Source: Caulobacter sp. (GTDB taxonomy: Bacteria > Pseudomonadota > Alphaproteobacteria > Caulobacterales > Caulobacteraceae). Taken from it: DNA of 49,843 nt. The position numbers and the translations under genes were made by a program. This document shows, piece by piece, positions 18,663-26,810 of the stretch (within the stretch, counting starts at the first letter, position 1; each line of letters begins with the position of its first letter). The notes under the pieces are model-generated. The model was not told where the DNA came from and made no database searches. It saw nothing but the letters and a program-made list of their open reading frames with translations. Location of the stretch: contig JAQGIP010000049.1 in NCBI GenBank assembly GCA_028291055.1, forward strand, positions 1 to 49,843. Reading direction: 5' to 3'.

Positions 18663-19268
18663 ATGCACGCCCTGCGCGCCCGGATCATCGCCAATCTCGC
18701 CGTCTTCGACCGCATCGCCATCGCTGTGGGCGGGCGCCGTCACGCGGCCGTGGCCATCGTGCTGTCGCCGACCGCGACGGGTCCGGCCTACCTGCTCACC
18801 CGGCGCGCGATGCATATGCGCCGTGGGGCCGGCAACTACGCCCTGCCCGGCGGCAACCTGGAACCCGGCGAGGACGCCATCGATGCGGCGCGCCGGGAAA
18901 CCCAGGAGGAATTGGGCGTCGACCTGCCCCGCGAGGCGGTTCTGGGCCTGCTGGACGACTTCGTGACGCTGGGCGGCCATGTGGTGACGCCGGTGATCTT
19001 CTGGAGCGCCGAGCCGCTGAGCATGATCCCCAACCCCGAGGAGGTGCATGCGGCCTGGCTGGCGCCCCTCGCCGATCTCGATCACCCCGAGGCGCCCCGC
19101 CGAGAGGTCAATCCACTAGGCGGCCCAGCGATCCTCAAGATGCCGGCCAAGCATGGCTGGATGAACCCGCCGACGGCCGCCTGGCTCTACCAATTCAGGG
19201 AGGTGGCGCTCTACGGCCGCCTGGTGCGCACCGACGACATCGGCCAGCCGGGCTGGACGGCCCACTGA
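18663..19268 (+). CDS. Nudix hydrolase, CoA pyrophosphatase-like
   Basis: A 201-residue Nudix protein. The Nudix box is complete (GGNLEPGEDAIDAARRETQEELGV, about residues 60-84), and the segment before it (YLLTRRAMHMRRGAGNYALPGG) matches the CoA pyrophosphatase subgroup (NudL-like), whose members cleave CoA to phosphopantetheine and 3',5'-ADP. ATG 18663 gives a start consistent with the family; an upstream extension in frame would run through purN. Substrate is inferred from the motif only. Repeat copy 5 begins 2 bp after the stop. Confidence 0.85.
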   Translation: MHALRARIIANLAVFDRIAIAVGGRRHAAVAIVLSPTATGPAYLLTRRAMHMRRGAGNYALPGGNLEPGEDAIDAARRETQEELGVDLPREAVLGLLDDFVTLGGHVVTPVIFWSAEPLSMIPNPEEVHAAWLAPLADLDHPEAPRREVNPLGGPAILKMPAKHGWMNPPTAAWLYQFREVALYGRLVRTDDIGQPGWTAH

Positions 19269-19270
19269 GC

Positions 19271-19416
19271 GGGGACATGTACGCTCTCAGACCGGCAATG
19301 CTGGCTCCGGCGCCGGACCGTACGTGTCCCCTGACGGGTGCATTGTCGTTTTTGGGGACACGTACGGTCGGGCCCTGGCGGCCACGGGTCATGCTTTTGA
19401 GAGCGTACATGTCCCC
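19271..19416. repeat. Palindromic RAYT-linked repeat, copy 5
   Basis: A 146-bp copy with consensus outer and inner arms between the convergent Nudix and ndk genes. The inner spacer (22 bp) ends in TTTTT, so the left half followed by the T run could act as a terminator for the Nudix gene. Confidence 0.92.
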
Positions 19417-19421
19417 GGCCG

Positions 19422-19460
19422 CACAAAAAGAAAACGGCCGGGTCATCGCTGACCCGGCCG
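19422..19460 (-). terminator. Intrinsic terminator of ndk
   Basis: An 11-bp perfect stem (19435-19445 with 19450-19460), loop TCGC, followed on the minus strand by TTTTCTTTTTG (19424-19434). A classic rho-independent terminator 28 bp after the ndk stop. Confidence 0.9.
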
Positions 19461-19488
19461 CCATGTTTCTCGAAACGCTTGAAGGCGT

Positions 19489-19908
19489 TTAGCCGACGAT
19501 CTGGTCGTCGGTGAAGAACTGCACGATTTCCATCGCCGCGTTCTCGGCGCTGTCGGAGCCGTGGACGGTGTTTTCACCGACCGAGGGGGCGAACAGCTTG
19601 CGGATGGTGCCTTCGTCGGCGTTGGCGGGGTTGGTGGCGCCCATCACTTCGCGGTAGCGCGCGACGGCGTTGTCGCCTTCGAGAACCTGCACGACGACCG
19701 GCGAGCGGGTCATGAAGTCCACCAGTTCGCCGAAGAAGGGGCGTTCCTTGTGGATCTCGTAGAACTTTTCGGCCTGGGCCTTGGACAGGTGGATGCGGCG
19801 CTGGGCGACGATGCGCAGGCCGGCGGCCTCGATCACGGCGTTCACGGCGCCGGTCAGGTTACGCTCGGTGGCGTCCGGCTTGATGATCGAGAAGGTGCGT
19901 TCGGTCAT
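19489..19908 (-). CDS. ndk: Nucleoside diphosphate kinase
   Basis: A 139-residue enzyme that transfers phosphate from ATP to other NDPs through a phosphohistidine. Seen: [20 protein letters not shown], the Arg-rich [13 protein letters not shown] segment, and the active-site [12 protein letters not shown]. The ATG at 19908-19906 is preferred to an upstream in-frame start because the family begins right there. It has its own intrinsic terminator. Confidence 0.97.
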   Translation of the reverse strand: MTERTFSIIKPDATERNLTGAVNAVIEAAGLRIVAQRRIHLSKAQAEKFYEIHKERPFFGELVDFMTRSPVVVQVLEGDNAVARYREVMGATNPANADEGTIRKLFAPSVGENTVHGSDSAENAAMEIVQFFTDDQIVG

Positions 19909-20024
19909 GGCTAGGGGAGAGCCTTGCTTGTTTGTTTGGATTTGAGAGTGGCGGGGCTTATAGCGGCGGGCTTCCCATCCGCCAACCTCCCGTCCCAAAC
20001 CTTTTATCCGGCTTTCCCTCCCCC

Positions 20025-21923
20025 ATGCTGCAAATCGAGAACCTCACCTTCGACGCCTGGGGGCGGCGCTTCCTGGAAGACGCCAACGTCAACCTGCCCG
20101 TGGGGGCCAAGGTCGGCCTGGTCGGGCGCAACGGCGCGGGCAAGTCGACCCTGTTCAAGGTCATCCTGGGCGAGATGGAATCGTCGGGCGGCGAGATCAA
20201 GATGCCGCGCGGGGCGCGCATCGCCTCGGTGGCCCAGGAGCACCCGGCCACGCCGGAGACGCTGCTGGAGACCATCCTGGCCGCCGACACCGAACGCGCC
20301 GAGCTGACCGCCAGGCTGGAGACCGCCGAGCCGGAAGACCTGGGCGACATCTATATGCGCCTGATCGAAATCGACGCCGATGCCGCGCCCTCCCGCGCCG
20401 CCGAAATCCTCTCGGGCCTGGGCTTCACCAACGAGGACCTGACCCGGCCGATGGCCGAGTTCTCCGGCGGCTGGCGTATGCGCGTGGCCCTGGCCGCGGC
20501 CCTGTTTGCCGAACCCGACCTGCTGTTGCTGGACGAACCGACCAACTACCTCGACCTGGAAGGCGCGCTCTGGCTCGAGGCGCGGATGAAGAAGTATCCG
20601 CACACCGCCATCATCATCAGCCACGACCGGGAATTGCTCAATAATTCCGTCGGTTACATCCTGCATCTGAACGCGGGCAAGCTGGACTTCTACACCGGCG
20701 GCTATGACAGCTTCGAGAATCAGCGGGGCGAGAAGCAGCGGCTGCAGGAAGCGATGCGCTCCAAGGTCGAGGCCAAGCGCGCCCACATGCAGTCGTTCGT
20801 CGACCGCTTCCGCGCCACCGCCTCCAAGGCCACCCAGGCCCAGTCGCGGCTGAAGATGCTGGCCAAGCTACCCGAGGTCTCCGCCACCATCGAGGAGCGG
20901 GTCGCCCCCTTCACCCTGCCTTCGCCGCTGCGTCCGCTGGCCCCGCCGCTGATCCGCTTGGAAGGCGTCGATGTGGGCTACGGCGCCAAGCCGATCCTGC
21001 GCGGGCTGAACCTGAGGCTCGACCTGGACGACCGCATCGGCCTGCTGGGCGTCAACGGGGCGGGCAAGTCGACCTTCGCCAAGATGATCGCCGGCGCGCT
21101 GAAGATCGAGGCCGGCCACATGCACCGCGACCGGCGCATGAAGGTGGGCTGGTTCCACCAGCATCAGATCGAGGCGCTGGACCCGGCCGACACCCCGCTG
21201 GAGATCGTGCGCCGCGCCCTGCCCGACGCCAGCGAATCACAGCGCCGCTCGAAGCTGGCCCAGTTCGGCCTGGGCTTCGAAAAGGCCGAAACCACCGTGG
21301 CCAACCTGTCGGGCGGCGAACGCGCACGCCTGCTGCTGAACCTGGTGGCCATGGAAGCGCCCCACCTGCTGATTCTCGATGAGCCCACCAACCACCTGGA
21401 CATCGACAGCCGCCGCGCCCTGCTGGACGCCCTGAACCGTTACGAAGGCGCGGTGATCCTGATCACCCACGACCGCTCGCTGATGGAGCTGGTGGCCGAC
21501 CGCCTATGGCTGACGGCCGATGGCGGGGTGAAGCCCTTCGACGGCGACATGGACGACTATTCCAAGTTCGTGCTGGACCGCGCGCGCATCAATGCGCGCA
21601 ACGCCAATGTCGCCGCCGCCGCCGCGATGGCCGCCGCCGAGCCGGAGCCGGTGGCCGCCCCGCCGCCGCCCGCGCTCGCCAAGCCGCTGCTCTCGCCCAG
21701 CACCCTGCGCCGCCGTCTGGAAGAGGCCGAACAGGCCCTGGCCCGGGCGACCAAGGTGGTGGCCGACATCGACACCTCGCTGGCCGATCCGACCCTCTAC
21801 GCCAAGGACCCGGCCAAGGCCGCCGACCTGGGGCGCAAGCGCGTCACCGCCCAAGCGAAGCTGGACGAGGCCGAGGCGCTGTGGATGCAGGCGGCCGAGA
21901 CGCTGGAGAAGGTGACGGGTTAG
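20025..21923 (+). CDS. ABC-F family ATPase
   Basis: A 632-residue protein with two ABC domains on one chain and no membrane segments, as in ABC-F proteins that act on ribosomes. Domain 1 (about 1-240): Walker [10 protein letters not shown], signature FSGGWRMR, Walker [15 protein letters not shown]. Linker (about 240-310) rich in charged residues. Domain 2 (about 315-530): [33 protein letters not shown]-terminal coiled coil (about 570-632) follows an Ala/Pro-rich hinge. The start MLQIENLTF and layout are nearest YheS or Uup types. Repeat copy 6 begins 6 bp after the stop. Confidence 0.92.
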   Translation: MLQIENLTFDAWGRRFLEDANVNLPVGAKVGLVGRNGAGKSTLFKVILGEMESSGGEIKMPRGARIASVAQEHPATPETLLETILAADTERAELTARLETAEPEDLGDIYMRLIEIDADAAPSRAAEILSGLGFTNEDLTRPMAEFSGGWRMRVALAAALFAEPDLLLLDEPTNYLDLEGALWLEARMKKYPHTAIIISHDRELLNNSVGYILHLNAGKLDFYTGGYDSFENQRGEKQRLQEAMRSKVEAKRAHMQSFVDRFRATASKATQAQSRLKMLAKLPEVSATIEERVAPFTLPSPLRPLAPPLIRLEGVDVGYGAKPILRGLNLRLDLDDRIGLLGVNGAGKSTFAKMIAGALKIEAGHMHRDRRMKVGWFHQHQIEALDPADTPLEIVRRALPDASESQRRSKLAQFGLGFEKAETTVANLSGGERARLLLNLVAMEAPHLLILDEPTNHLDIDSRRALLDALNRYEGAVILITHDRSLMELVADRLWLTADGGVKPFDGDMDDYSKFVLDRARINARNANVAAAAAMAAAEPEPVAAPPPPALAKPLLSPSTLRRRLEEAEQALARATKVVADIDTSLADPTLYAKDPAKAADLGRKRVTAQAKLDEAEALWMQAAETLEKVTG

Positions 21924-21929
21924 CCGGCC

Positions 21930-22070
21930 GGGGACATGTACGCTCTCAAAAGCGTGACGATGAAGCCCCGCCGCCCGACCGTACGTGTCCCCTGAGACTG
22001 AGCGGATGGGGACACGTACGGCCTAGCGCTGGAACGATATGAGCGGGCGCCTGAGAGCATACATGTCCCC
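21930..22070. repeat. Palindromic RAYT-linked repeat, copy 6
   Basis: A 141-bp copy that exactly fills the gap between two convergent genes, 6 bp behind the ABC-F stop and 2 bp before the stop of the I78-like gene. The right outer arm has one change (AGCATAC), so its outer stem carries one weaker pair. Inner spacer 15 bp. Confidence 0.92.
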
Positions 22071-22072
22071 CG

Positions 22073-22399
22073 CTAGCCGCACTTCACCTCTTTGACGATG
22101 CCGGTCTCGGGGTCGAAGACGATATTCAGCCGGTCGGCGCGATAGTCCATGGTGATGGCGCAGCTGGAGCAGTAGACGCGGCGCTTGCTCATATCGACGG
22201 GCACCGGGATTTCGCTCTTGTTCTTGCCGATCAGGCTCTGCAGCGGACGCGCGCCGCAGGTGTCCGGCGCCTGGGGCGGCGCAGGCGGGGGCGGCGGGGG
22301 CGCCACGGGTCTGGGCGGCGGAGGCGGCGGTGGTGGCGCGGGAGAGGCGCAGGCGCCGAGCGCCGCCAGGGACAAGCCCAGCACAATCAATCGCTTCAC
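22073..22399 (-). CDS. I78-type peptidase inhibitor-like lipoprotein
   Basis: A 108-residue protein. GTG 22399-22397 overlaps the TGA of holC (GTGA) and starts a lipoprotein signal VKRLIVLGLSLAALGAC. A Pro-rich tether (PAPPPPPPPPRPVAPPPPPPAPP) follows, then a compact C-terminal domain: CGARPLQSLIGKNKSEIP, then ITMDYRADRLNIVFD, then a final CG. This is the pattern of the I78 peptidase-inhibitor family. Unlike most relatives it has an extra CSSC motif in the centre, which may form a disulfide or bind metal. It is third in the pepA-holC unit. Confidence 0.75.
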   Translation of the reverse strand: MKRLIVLGLSLAALGACASPAPPPPPPPPRPVAPPPPPPAPPQAPDTCGARPLQSLIGKNKSEIPVPVDMSKRRVYCSSCAITMDYRADRLNIVFDPETGIVKEVKCG

Positions 22400-22860
22400 G
22401 CCTGCTTCTCCCATTTTCCGTCCGATGTCTGGCGCCAATAGGCGACCGGCAGGCCCGAACCCTTGAACACCCGCCAGCGCTCGCGCGCCGCGCCCATGGC
22501 CGTGTCGTCGCGGCCGTCGAACAGCACGATGCAGCGTTCGAACCCGGCCACGTCGCCGGGCTCGGCGTCGTCGATCAGGAACAAGGCCTGAGCCTTGTTG
22601 AGGTTGTCCTGGCCCGTGGTCAGCAGCACCGGCTGGCGCTCGGCCAGCGGTTCGCCGGCCAGGCCGTGCGGCAGGAAGCTGTCGTCACGCCAGCTCCACA
22701 GATAGCCGTCGAGGTGCTCCATCCGCTCGGTCAGCGGCGAGCGCACCAGCGCCCGCCACCCCCGCGCCAGGGTGCGTTCGAGAAGCTCGGGCAGCACCTG
22801 GTCGAGCGCGCTGCGCTCCAGATGGTAGAACCAGACCTCGCAGGCGCCGCCTTCAGCCAT
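22396..22860 (-). CDS. holC: DNA polymerase III subunit chi
   Basis: A 154-residue chi subunit, which links the clamp loader to single-strand-binding protein. Family marks: CEVWFYHLERSALDQVLPELLERTLARGW at the start, then DSFLPHG, QPVLLTT and the C-terminal RERWRVFKGSGLPVAYWRQ. The ATG at 22860-22858 is 8 bp behind the pepA stop, so it is in the same operon; pepA-holC order is conserved in proteobacteria. Confidence 0.92.
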   Translation of the reverse strand: MAEGGACEVWFYHLERSALDQVLPELLERTLARGWRALVRSPLTERMEHLDGYLWSWRDDSFLPHGLAGEPLAERQPVLLTTGQDNLNKAQALFLIDDAEPGDVAGFERCIVLFDGRDDTAMGAARERWRVFKGSGLPVAYWRQTSDGKWEKQA

Positions 22861-22868
22861 CCGTCGAG

Positions 22869-24356
22869 CTAGCCCTCGTAACAGTCGGCCACCAGCCGGT
22901 TCAGGAGACGCACGCCATAGCCGCTGGCGCCGTCCGGAACGGTGGCGTTGGTGGAGGGCTTGCGCCAGGCGGTGGAGGCGATGTCCAGGTGGGCCCAGGG
23001 GGTCTCGCCCACGAAGTGCTGCAGGAACAGGGCCGCCGTGATCGAGCCGCCCGGACGCCCGCCGGTGTTCTTCAGGTCGGCGATGGCGCTCTCGATCTGC
23101 TTTTCGTAGGCGGCCGGCAGGGGCATGCGCCACAGGGCCTCGCCCTCCCCGAGGCCGGCGGCCAGCAGGTTGCCCGACAGCTCGTCGTTGTTGCTGAACA
23201 GGCCGCCGAAGTCGTGGCCCAGCGAGATGATGATGGCGCCGGTCAGCGTGGCCAGGTCGACCATGAACTTCGGCTTGAAGCGATCGTTGCAGTAGTGCAG
23301 CGCGTCGGCGAGGACCAGGCGGCCCTCGGCGTCGGTGTTGATCACCTCGATGGTCTTGCCGTTCATCGACTTGACCACGTCGCCCGGACGCTGGGCCGCG
23401 CCGTCGGGCATGTTCTCGACCAGGCCCAGGATGCCGACCACGTTGGCCTTGGCCTTGCGGCCCGCCAGCGCGCACATGAGACCGGCCACGGCGCCGGCGC
23501 CGCCCATGTCCCACTTCATGTCTTCCATGCCGTCGGCGCCCTTGATCGAGATGCCGCCCGAATCGAAGCAGACGCCCTTGCCCACGAAGGCGATGGGCTG
23601 GGCCTTGGGATCGGCCGCGCCCTTCCACTGGATGACGGCCAGCTGGCTTTCGCGCACGCTGCCCTGGCCGACGCCCAGCAGGCTGCCCATGCCGAGCTTG
23701 GCCATGTCCTTTTCGCCCAGGATCTCGACCTCGAGGCCCAGGGTTTCCAGCGCCTTGACCCGGCGCGCGAACTCTTCCGGATAGAGGACGTTGGCCGGCT
23801 CGGAGACCAGGTCGCGGGTGAAGAAGACGCCGTCGGCCACCGCGTCCAGGGGCCCATAGGCGGTCTGGGCGGCGCTCGGGGCGTCACAGGCGATGCGCAC
23901 GGTCTTCACCGAGGGCTTCTTCTCGGGCTTTTCGGTGGTGCGGTATTTGTCGAAGCGATAGCTGGCCAGCCGCGCCCCGAAGGCCGCCCGCGCCGCTTCC
24001 TCGGGCTTGGCGCCGGGCAGCAGGACGGTCAGCGTGTCCGCGCCGGAGGTCTTCACGGCCGCGAAGGCCGCCGCGCCGAACGACTCGGCGATGTCGCCGC
24101 TGAACTCCGGGGCCGAACCCGCGCCGATCACGGTGATGCGGGCGGCTTCCATGCCGGCCGGGGCGATCAGTTCCAGGCTCTGGCCCTTGGCGCCGGTGAA
24201 GCGCCCCGCGCCGACCGCGCGGCTGAGCGCCCCGCCAATGAGCTTGTCCACATCCTGGGCCGCCAGGGTCAGCTGGCCGCCTTCAAGCACCAGGACGGCC
24301 ACGGCGCCGGTGCTCGCGGGCTTGGCCCGGTCGGCTTTGACGAATTCGATCTTCAT
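22869..24356 (-). CDS. pepA: Leucyl aminopeptidase (M17)
   Basis: A 495-residue cytoplasmic M17 aminopeptidase that removes N-terminal residues using two metal ions. N-terminal macro-like domain (1-170), C-terminal catalytic domain with metal and catalytic residues in FVGKGVCFDSGGISIKGADGMEDMKWDMGGAGAV and the signature NTDAEGRLVLADAL. Length normal. In some bacteria PepA also binds DNA; nothing here tests that. The ATG at 24356 diverges from lptF (138 bp gap). Confidence 0.97.
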   Translation of the reverse strand: MKIEFVKADRAKPASTGAVAVLVLEGGQLTLAAQDVDKLIGGALSRAVGAGRFTGAKGQSLELIAPAGMEAARITVIGAGSAPEFSGDIAESFGAAAFAAVKTSGADTLTVLLPGAKPEEAARAAFGARLASYRFDKYRTTEKPEKKPSVKTVRIACDAPSAAQTAYGPLDAVADGVFFTRDLVSEPANVLYPEEFARRVKALETLGLEVEILGEKDMAKLGMGSLLGVGQGSVRESQLAVIQWKGAADPKAQPIAFVGKGVCFDSGGISIKGADGMEDMKWDMGGAGAVAGLMCALAGRKAKANVVGILGLVENMPDGAAQRPGDVVKSMNGKTIEVINTDAEGRLVLADALHYCNDRFKPKFMVDLATLTGAIIISLGHDFGGLFSNNDELSGNLLAAGLGEGEALWRMPLPAAYEKQIESAIADLKNTGGRPGGSITAALFLQHFVGETPWAHLDIASTAWRKPSTNATVPDGASGYGVRLLNRLVADCYEG

Positions 24357-24494
24357 AACGCGCTCCGAAAACTCTTGGGCTCGGCATAGTCCAACGTGGG
24401 GCCGACTTCAAAGGGTTCAACAGCGCCGGGTGACGTTCACGAGCGCTAGCGGTTGTGCCGCCTCCCCCACGGCGTGTAGAAGAACCGACCTCCC

Positions 24495-25643
24495 ATGCGC
24501 CTGATCGAACGCTATCTTTTCCGCCAGCTCCTCGGGCCGACGCTTCTGGCGGTGGCGGCTCTTGGCGCGGTCGCGTTCCTGAGCCAGAGCCTGTCGAACC
24601 TCGACGTCATCGTCGACCAGCGCCAGAGCGCGCTGATCTTCATCAAGCTGACCCTGCTGGCGACGCCCCAGCTGCTCAACATGATCATGCCCATCGCCGT
24701 GTTCGTGGCGGCGCTGGCGGTGCTGAACCGCATGCAGACCGACCAGGAGCTGGTGGTGGTGTTCGCGGGCGGCATGAGCCGCTGGCGGGTGGTGTCGCCG
24801 GCCATCAGGCTGGCCCTGGGCGCGGTGCTGGTGGGGCTGTTGATGAACCTGTGGATCCAGCCGCTGACCTACCGGGCCATCCGCACCATCACCTATGAGG
24901 CCCGTTCCGACCTGGCCTCGACCCTGGTGCGCGCCGGCGAGTTCAGCCAGCCGTCGGCGGGGCTGACCGTCTATGCCAAGAGCGTCGACCACGACGGCCT
25001 GATCCACGACCTGTTCATCCATGAGGAGGGCGACGCCAAGACGCCGGGCGCCGACCCCAACCCCACGACCTACAACGCCCACGAGGGGCGCATCGTGCAG
25101 AAGGGCGGCCAGCCGGTGCTGGTCATGCGCCAGGCCTCGCGCCAGTCCCTGTCGAACGCGGGCGTGCTCGAATACCTGTCCTTCGACGAATACACCTTCC
25201 CGCTCGCCCCCTTCCTGAAGGCCGACGGCAAGATCCGCTACAAGCAGTCGGACCGCTTCATGCATGAGCTGTTCAGCCCCGACCTGCGCCAGGAGTGGGA
25301 GCAGAAGAACCGGCTGAAGATGCTGGCCGAGGGCCACGCGCGGCTGTCGACGCCCCTCTACAACCTGACCTTCATGGCCATGGCCCTGGCCGCCGTCCTG
25401 GGCGGGCCGTTCAGCCGGCTGGGCTATGGCGGGCGCATCGCCATGGTGGGCGGGGCCGCGGCCCTGGTGCGCATCGTGGGCTTTGGCGTCCAGGCGGCCT
25501 GCGACGACGACGCCTGGCTGAACGTCCTGCAGTATGCGGTGCCGCTGGTCGGGACCGCCTGGGGCTTCTGGGCCATCTTCCGCAGGCGGGCGGGCACCTC
25601 CGGCCTGCCCCGGCCCGCGCCAGCCCTGTCGGCCGCCACATGA
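24495..25643 (+). CDS. lptF: LPS export permease LptF
   Basis: A 382-residue inner-membrane permease of the YjgP/YjgQ family, forming LptB2FG, which extracts lipopolysaccharide from the inner membrane. N-terminal RLIERYLFRQLLGPTLLAVAALGAVAFLSQS is the first helix; six transmembrane helices flank a periplasmic beta-jellyroll (about 135-265). It overlaps lptG by ATGA. First gene of a six-gene plus-strand cluster that assembles the outer membrane. Confidence 0.95.
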   Translation: MRLIERYLFRQLLGPTLLAVAALGAVAFLSQSLSNLDVIVDQRQSALIFIKLTLLATPQLLNMIMPIAVFVAALAVLNRMQTDQELVVVFAGGMSRWRVVSPAIRLALGAVLVGLLMNLWIQPLTYRAIRTITYEARSDLASTLVRAGEFSQPSAGLTVYAKSVDHDGLIHDLFIHEEGDAKTPGADPNPTTYNAHEGRIVQKGGQPVLVMRQASRQSLSNAGVLEYLSFDEYTFPLAPFLKADGKIRYKQSDRFMHELFSPDLRQEWEQKNRLKMLAEGHARLSTPLYNLTFMAMALAAVLGGPFSRLGYGGRIAMVGGAAALVRIVGFGVQAACDDDAWLNVLQYAVPLVGTAWGFWAIFRRRAGTSGLPRPAPALSAAT

Positions 25644-26746
25644 GGCTCTGGCCCGGCAAGGTGGAGAGCTACGTGCTGGCGCGCACCAGCGCCGGCGTGG
25701 GCGGCGCCCTGGCCCTGCTGGGCTCGGTCGCCCTGCTGATCGACTTCGTGGACAACAGCCGCAACGTCGGCACCCGCGCCGAGGTCAGCTTCGCCGAGCT
25801 GCTCGGCCTGACGCTGATGAAGACGCCCCAGACCATATTGGTGCTGCTGCCCTTCGTCTTCCTGTTCGGCACCCTGGCCGCCTTCGTGTCCCTGAACCGC
25901 CGCAGCGAGCTGATCGCCATGCGCGCGGCCGGCGTCTCGGCCTGGCGCTTCATCTTCCCGGCTGCCTCGGTGGCCTTCGTGGTGGGGCTGTTGACCGCCA
26001 CGGCCCTCAATCCGCTGGCCGCCATGCTCAACGCCAGGTTCGAGCAGTCGCGCGCCGGGCTGCTGGAGGGCTATTCCGCCGCCGCGCCCAAGCAGATCTG
26101 GCTGCGCCAGGGCGACAGCCGCAACGAGATGATCATCCGGGCCAAGGCCTACGACCAGCAGAACGGCATGGTGCGGCTCGAGGGCGTGTCATTGTTCCTC
26201 TACACCCGCGACGACCACGGCGCCCTGCAGTTCTCCCGCCGGGTCGAGGCGGACGAGGCGCGGCTGAACGCGGGCTTCTGGCGGCTGAAGGGCGTGCGCG
26301 AGGCCACCCCGGGGGCGGGCTCCATCCGCTCCGAGAGCCTGTCGATCCCCTCGACCCTGGACAGCCAGGCGGCGCTGGAGCGGTTCACGACGCCGGAGGC
26401 CATCGCCTTCTGGCGCCTGCCCCAGGCCATCGCCCAGACCGAGGCGGCGGGATTCTCGGCCACCGCCTACAAGATCCGGCTGTGGCAGCTGCTGGCCACG
26501 CCGCTGATGTTCATGGCCATGTCGGTGCTGGCGGCGGCGTTCTCGCTGCGGCTGATGCGCCTGGGCGGGCTGGCGGGGCTGGCCATCTCCGGCGTCGCCC
26601 TCGGTTTCGCCTTCTTCTTCTTCAATCAACTGTGCGGGGCGCTAGGCAAGGCCGGCACCCTGCCGCCGCCATTGGCCGCCGCCGCGCCCCCTCTTTTGGC
26701 GCTTTTGGCGGGCCTCACGTTGCTTTGCTATACGGAAGACGGCTGA
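25640..26746 (+). CDS. lptG: LPS export permease LptG
   Basis: A 368-residue partner of LptF in the LPS exporter. It has the same plan: a first helix after ESYVLARTSAGVGGALALLG, three N-terminal helices, a periplasmic jellyroll (about 140-260) and three C-terminal helices (LLATPLMFMAMSVLAAAFSLRLMR). The ATG overlaps the lptF stop; a long in-frame extension upstream inside lptF is not used. Confidence 0.95.
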   Translation: MRLWPGKVESYVLARTSAGVGGALALLGSVALLIDFVDNSRNVGTRAEVSFAELLGLTLMKTPQTILVLLPFVFLFGTLAAFVSLNRRSELIAMRAAGVSAWRFIFPAASVAFVVGLLTATALNPLAAMLNARFEQSRAGLLEGYSAAAPKQIWLRQGDSRNEMIIRAKAYDQQNGMVRLEGVSLFLYTRDDHGALQFSRRVEADEARLNAGFWRLKGVREATPGAGSIRSESLSIPSTLDSQAALERFTTPEAIAFWRLPQAIAQTEAAGFSATAYKIRLWQLLATPLMFMAMSVLAAAFSLRLMRLGGLAGLAISGVALGFAFFFFNQLCGALGKAGTLPPPLAAAAPPLLALLAGLTLLCYTEDG

Positions 26747-26810
26747 CTCGGCTATTGCGGGTGTGACCAGTCTGGGGCTGGACCGGTCCGGGGAGTGGAT
26801 TGAGTGCAAA

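Noticed and set aside
25295..25639. Upstream extension of lptG inside lptF
   Set aside because: The ATG overlapping the lptF stop gives a normal LptG; the extension has no family similarity.
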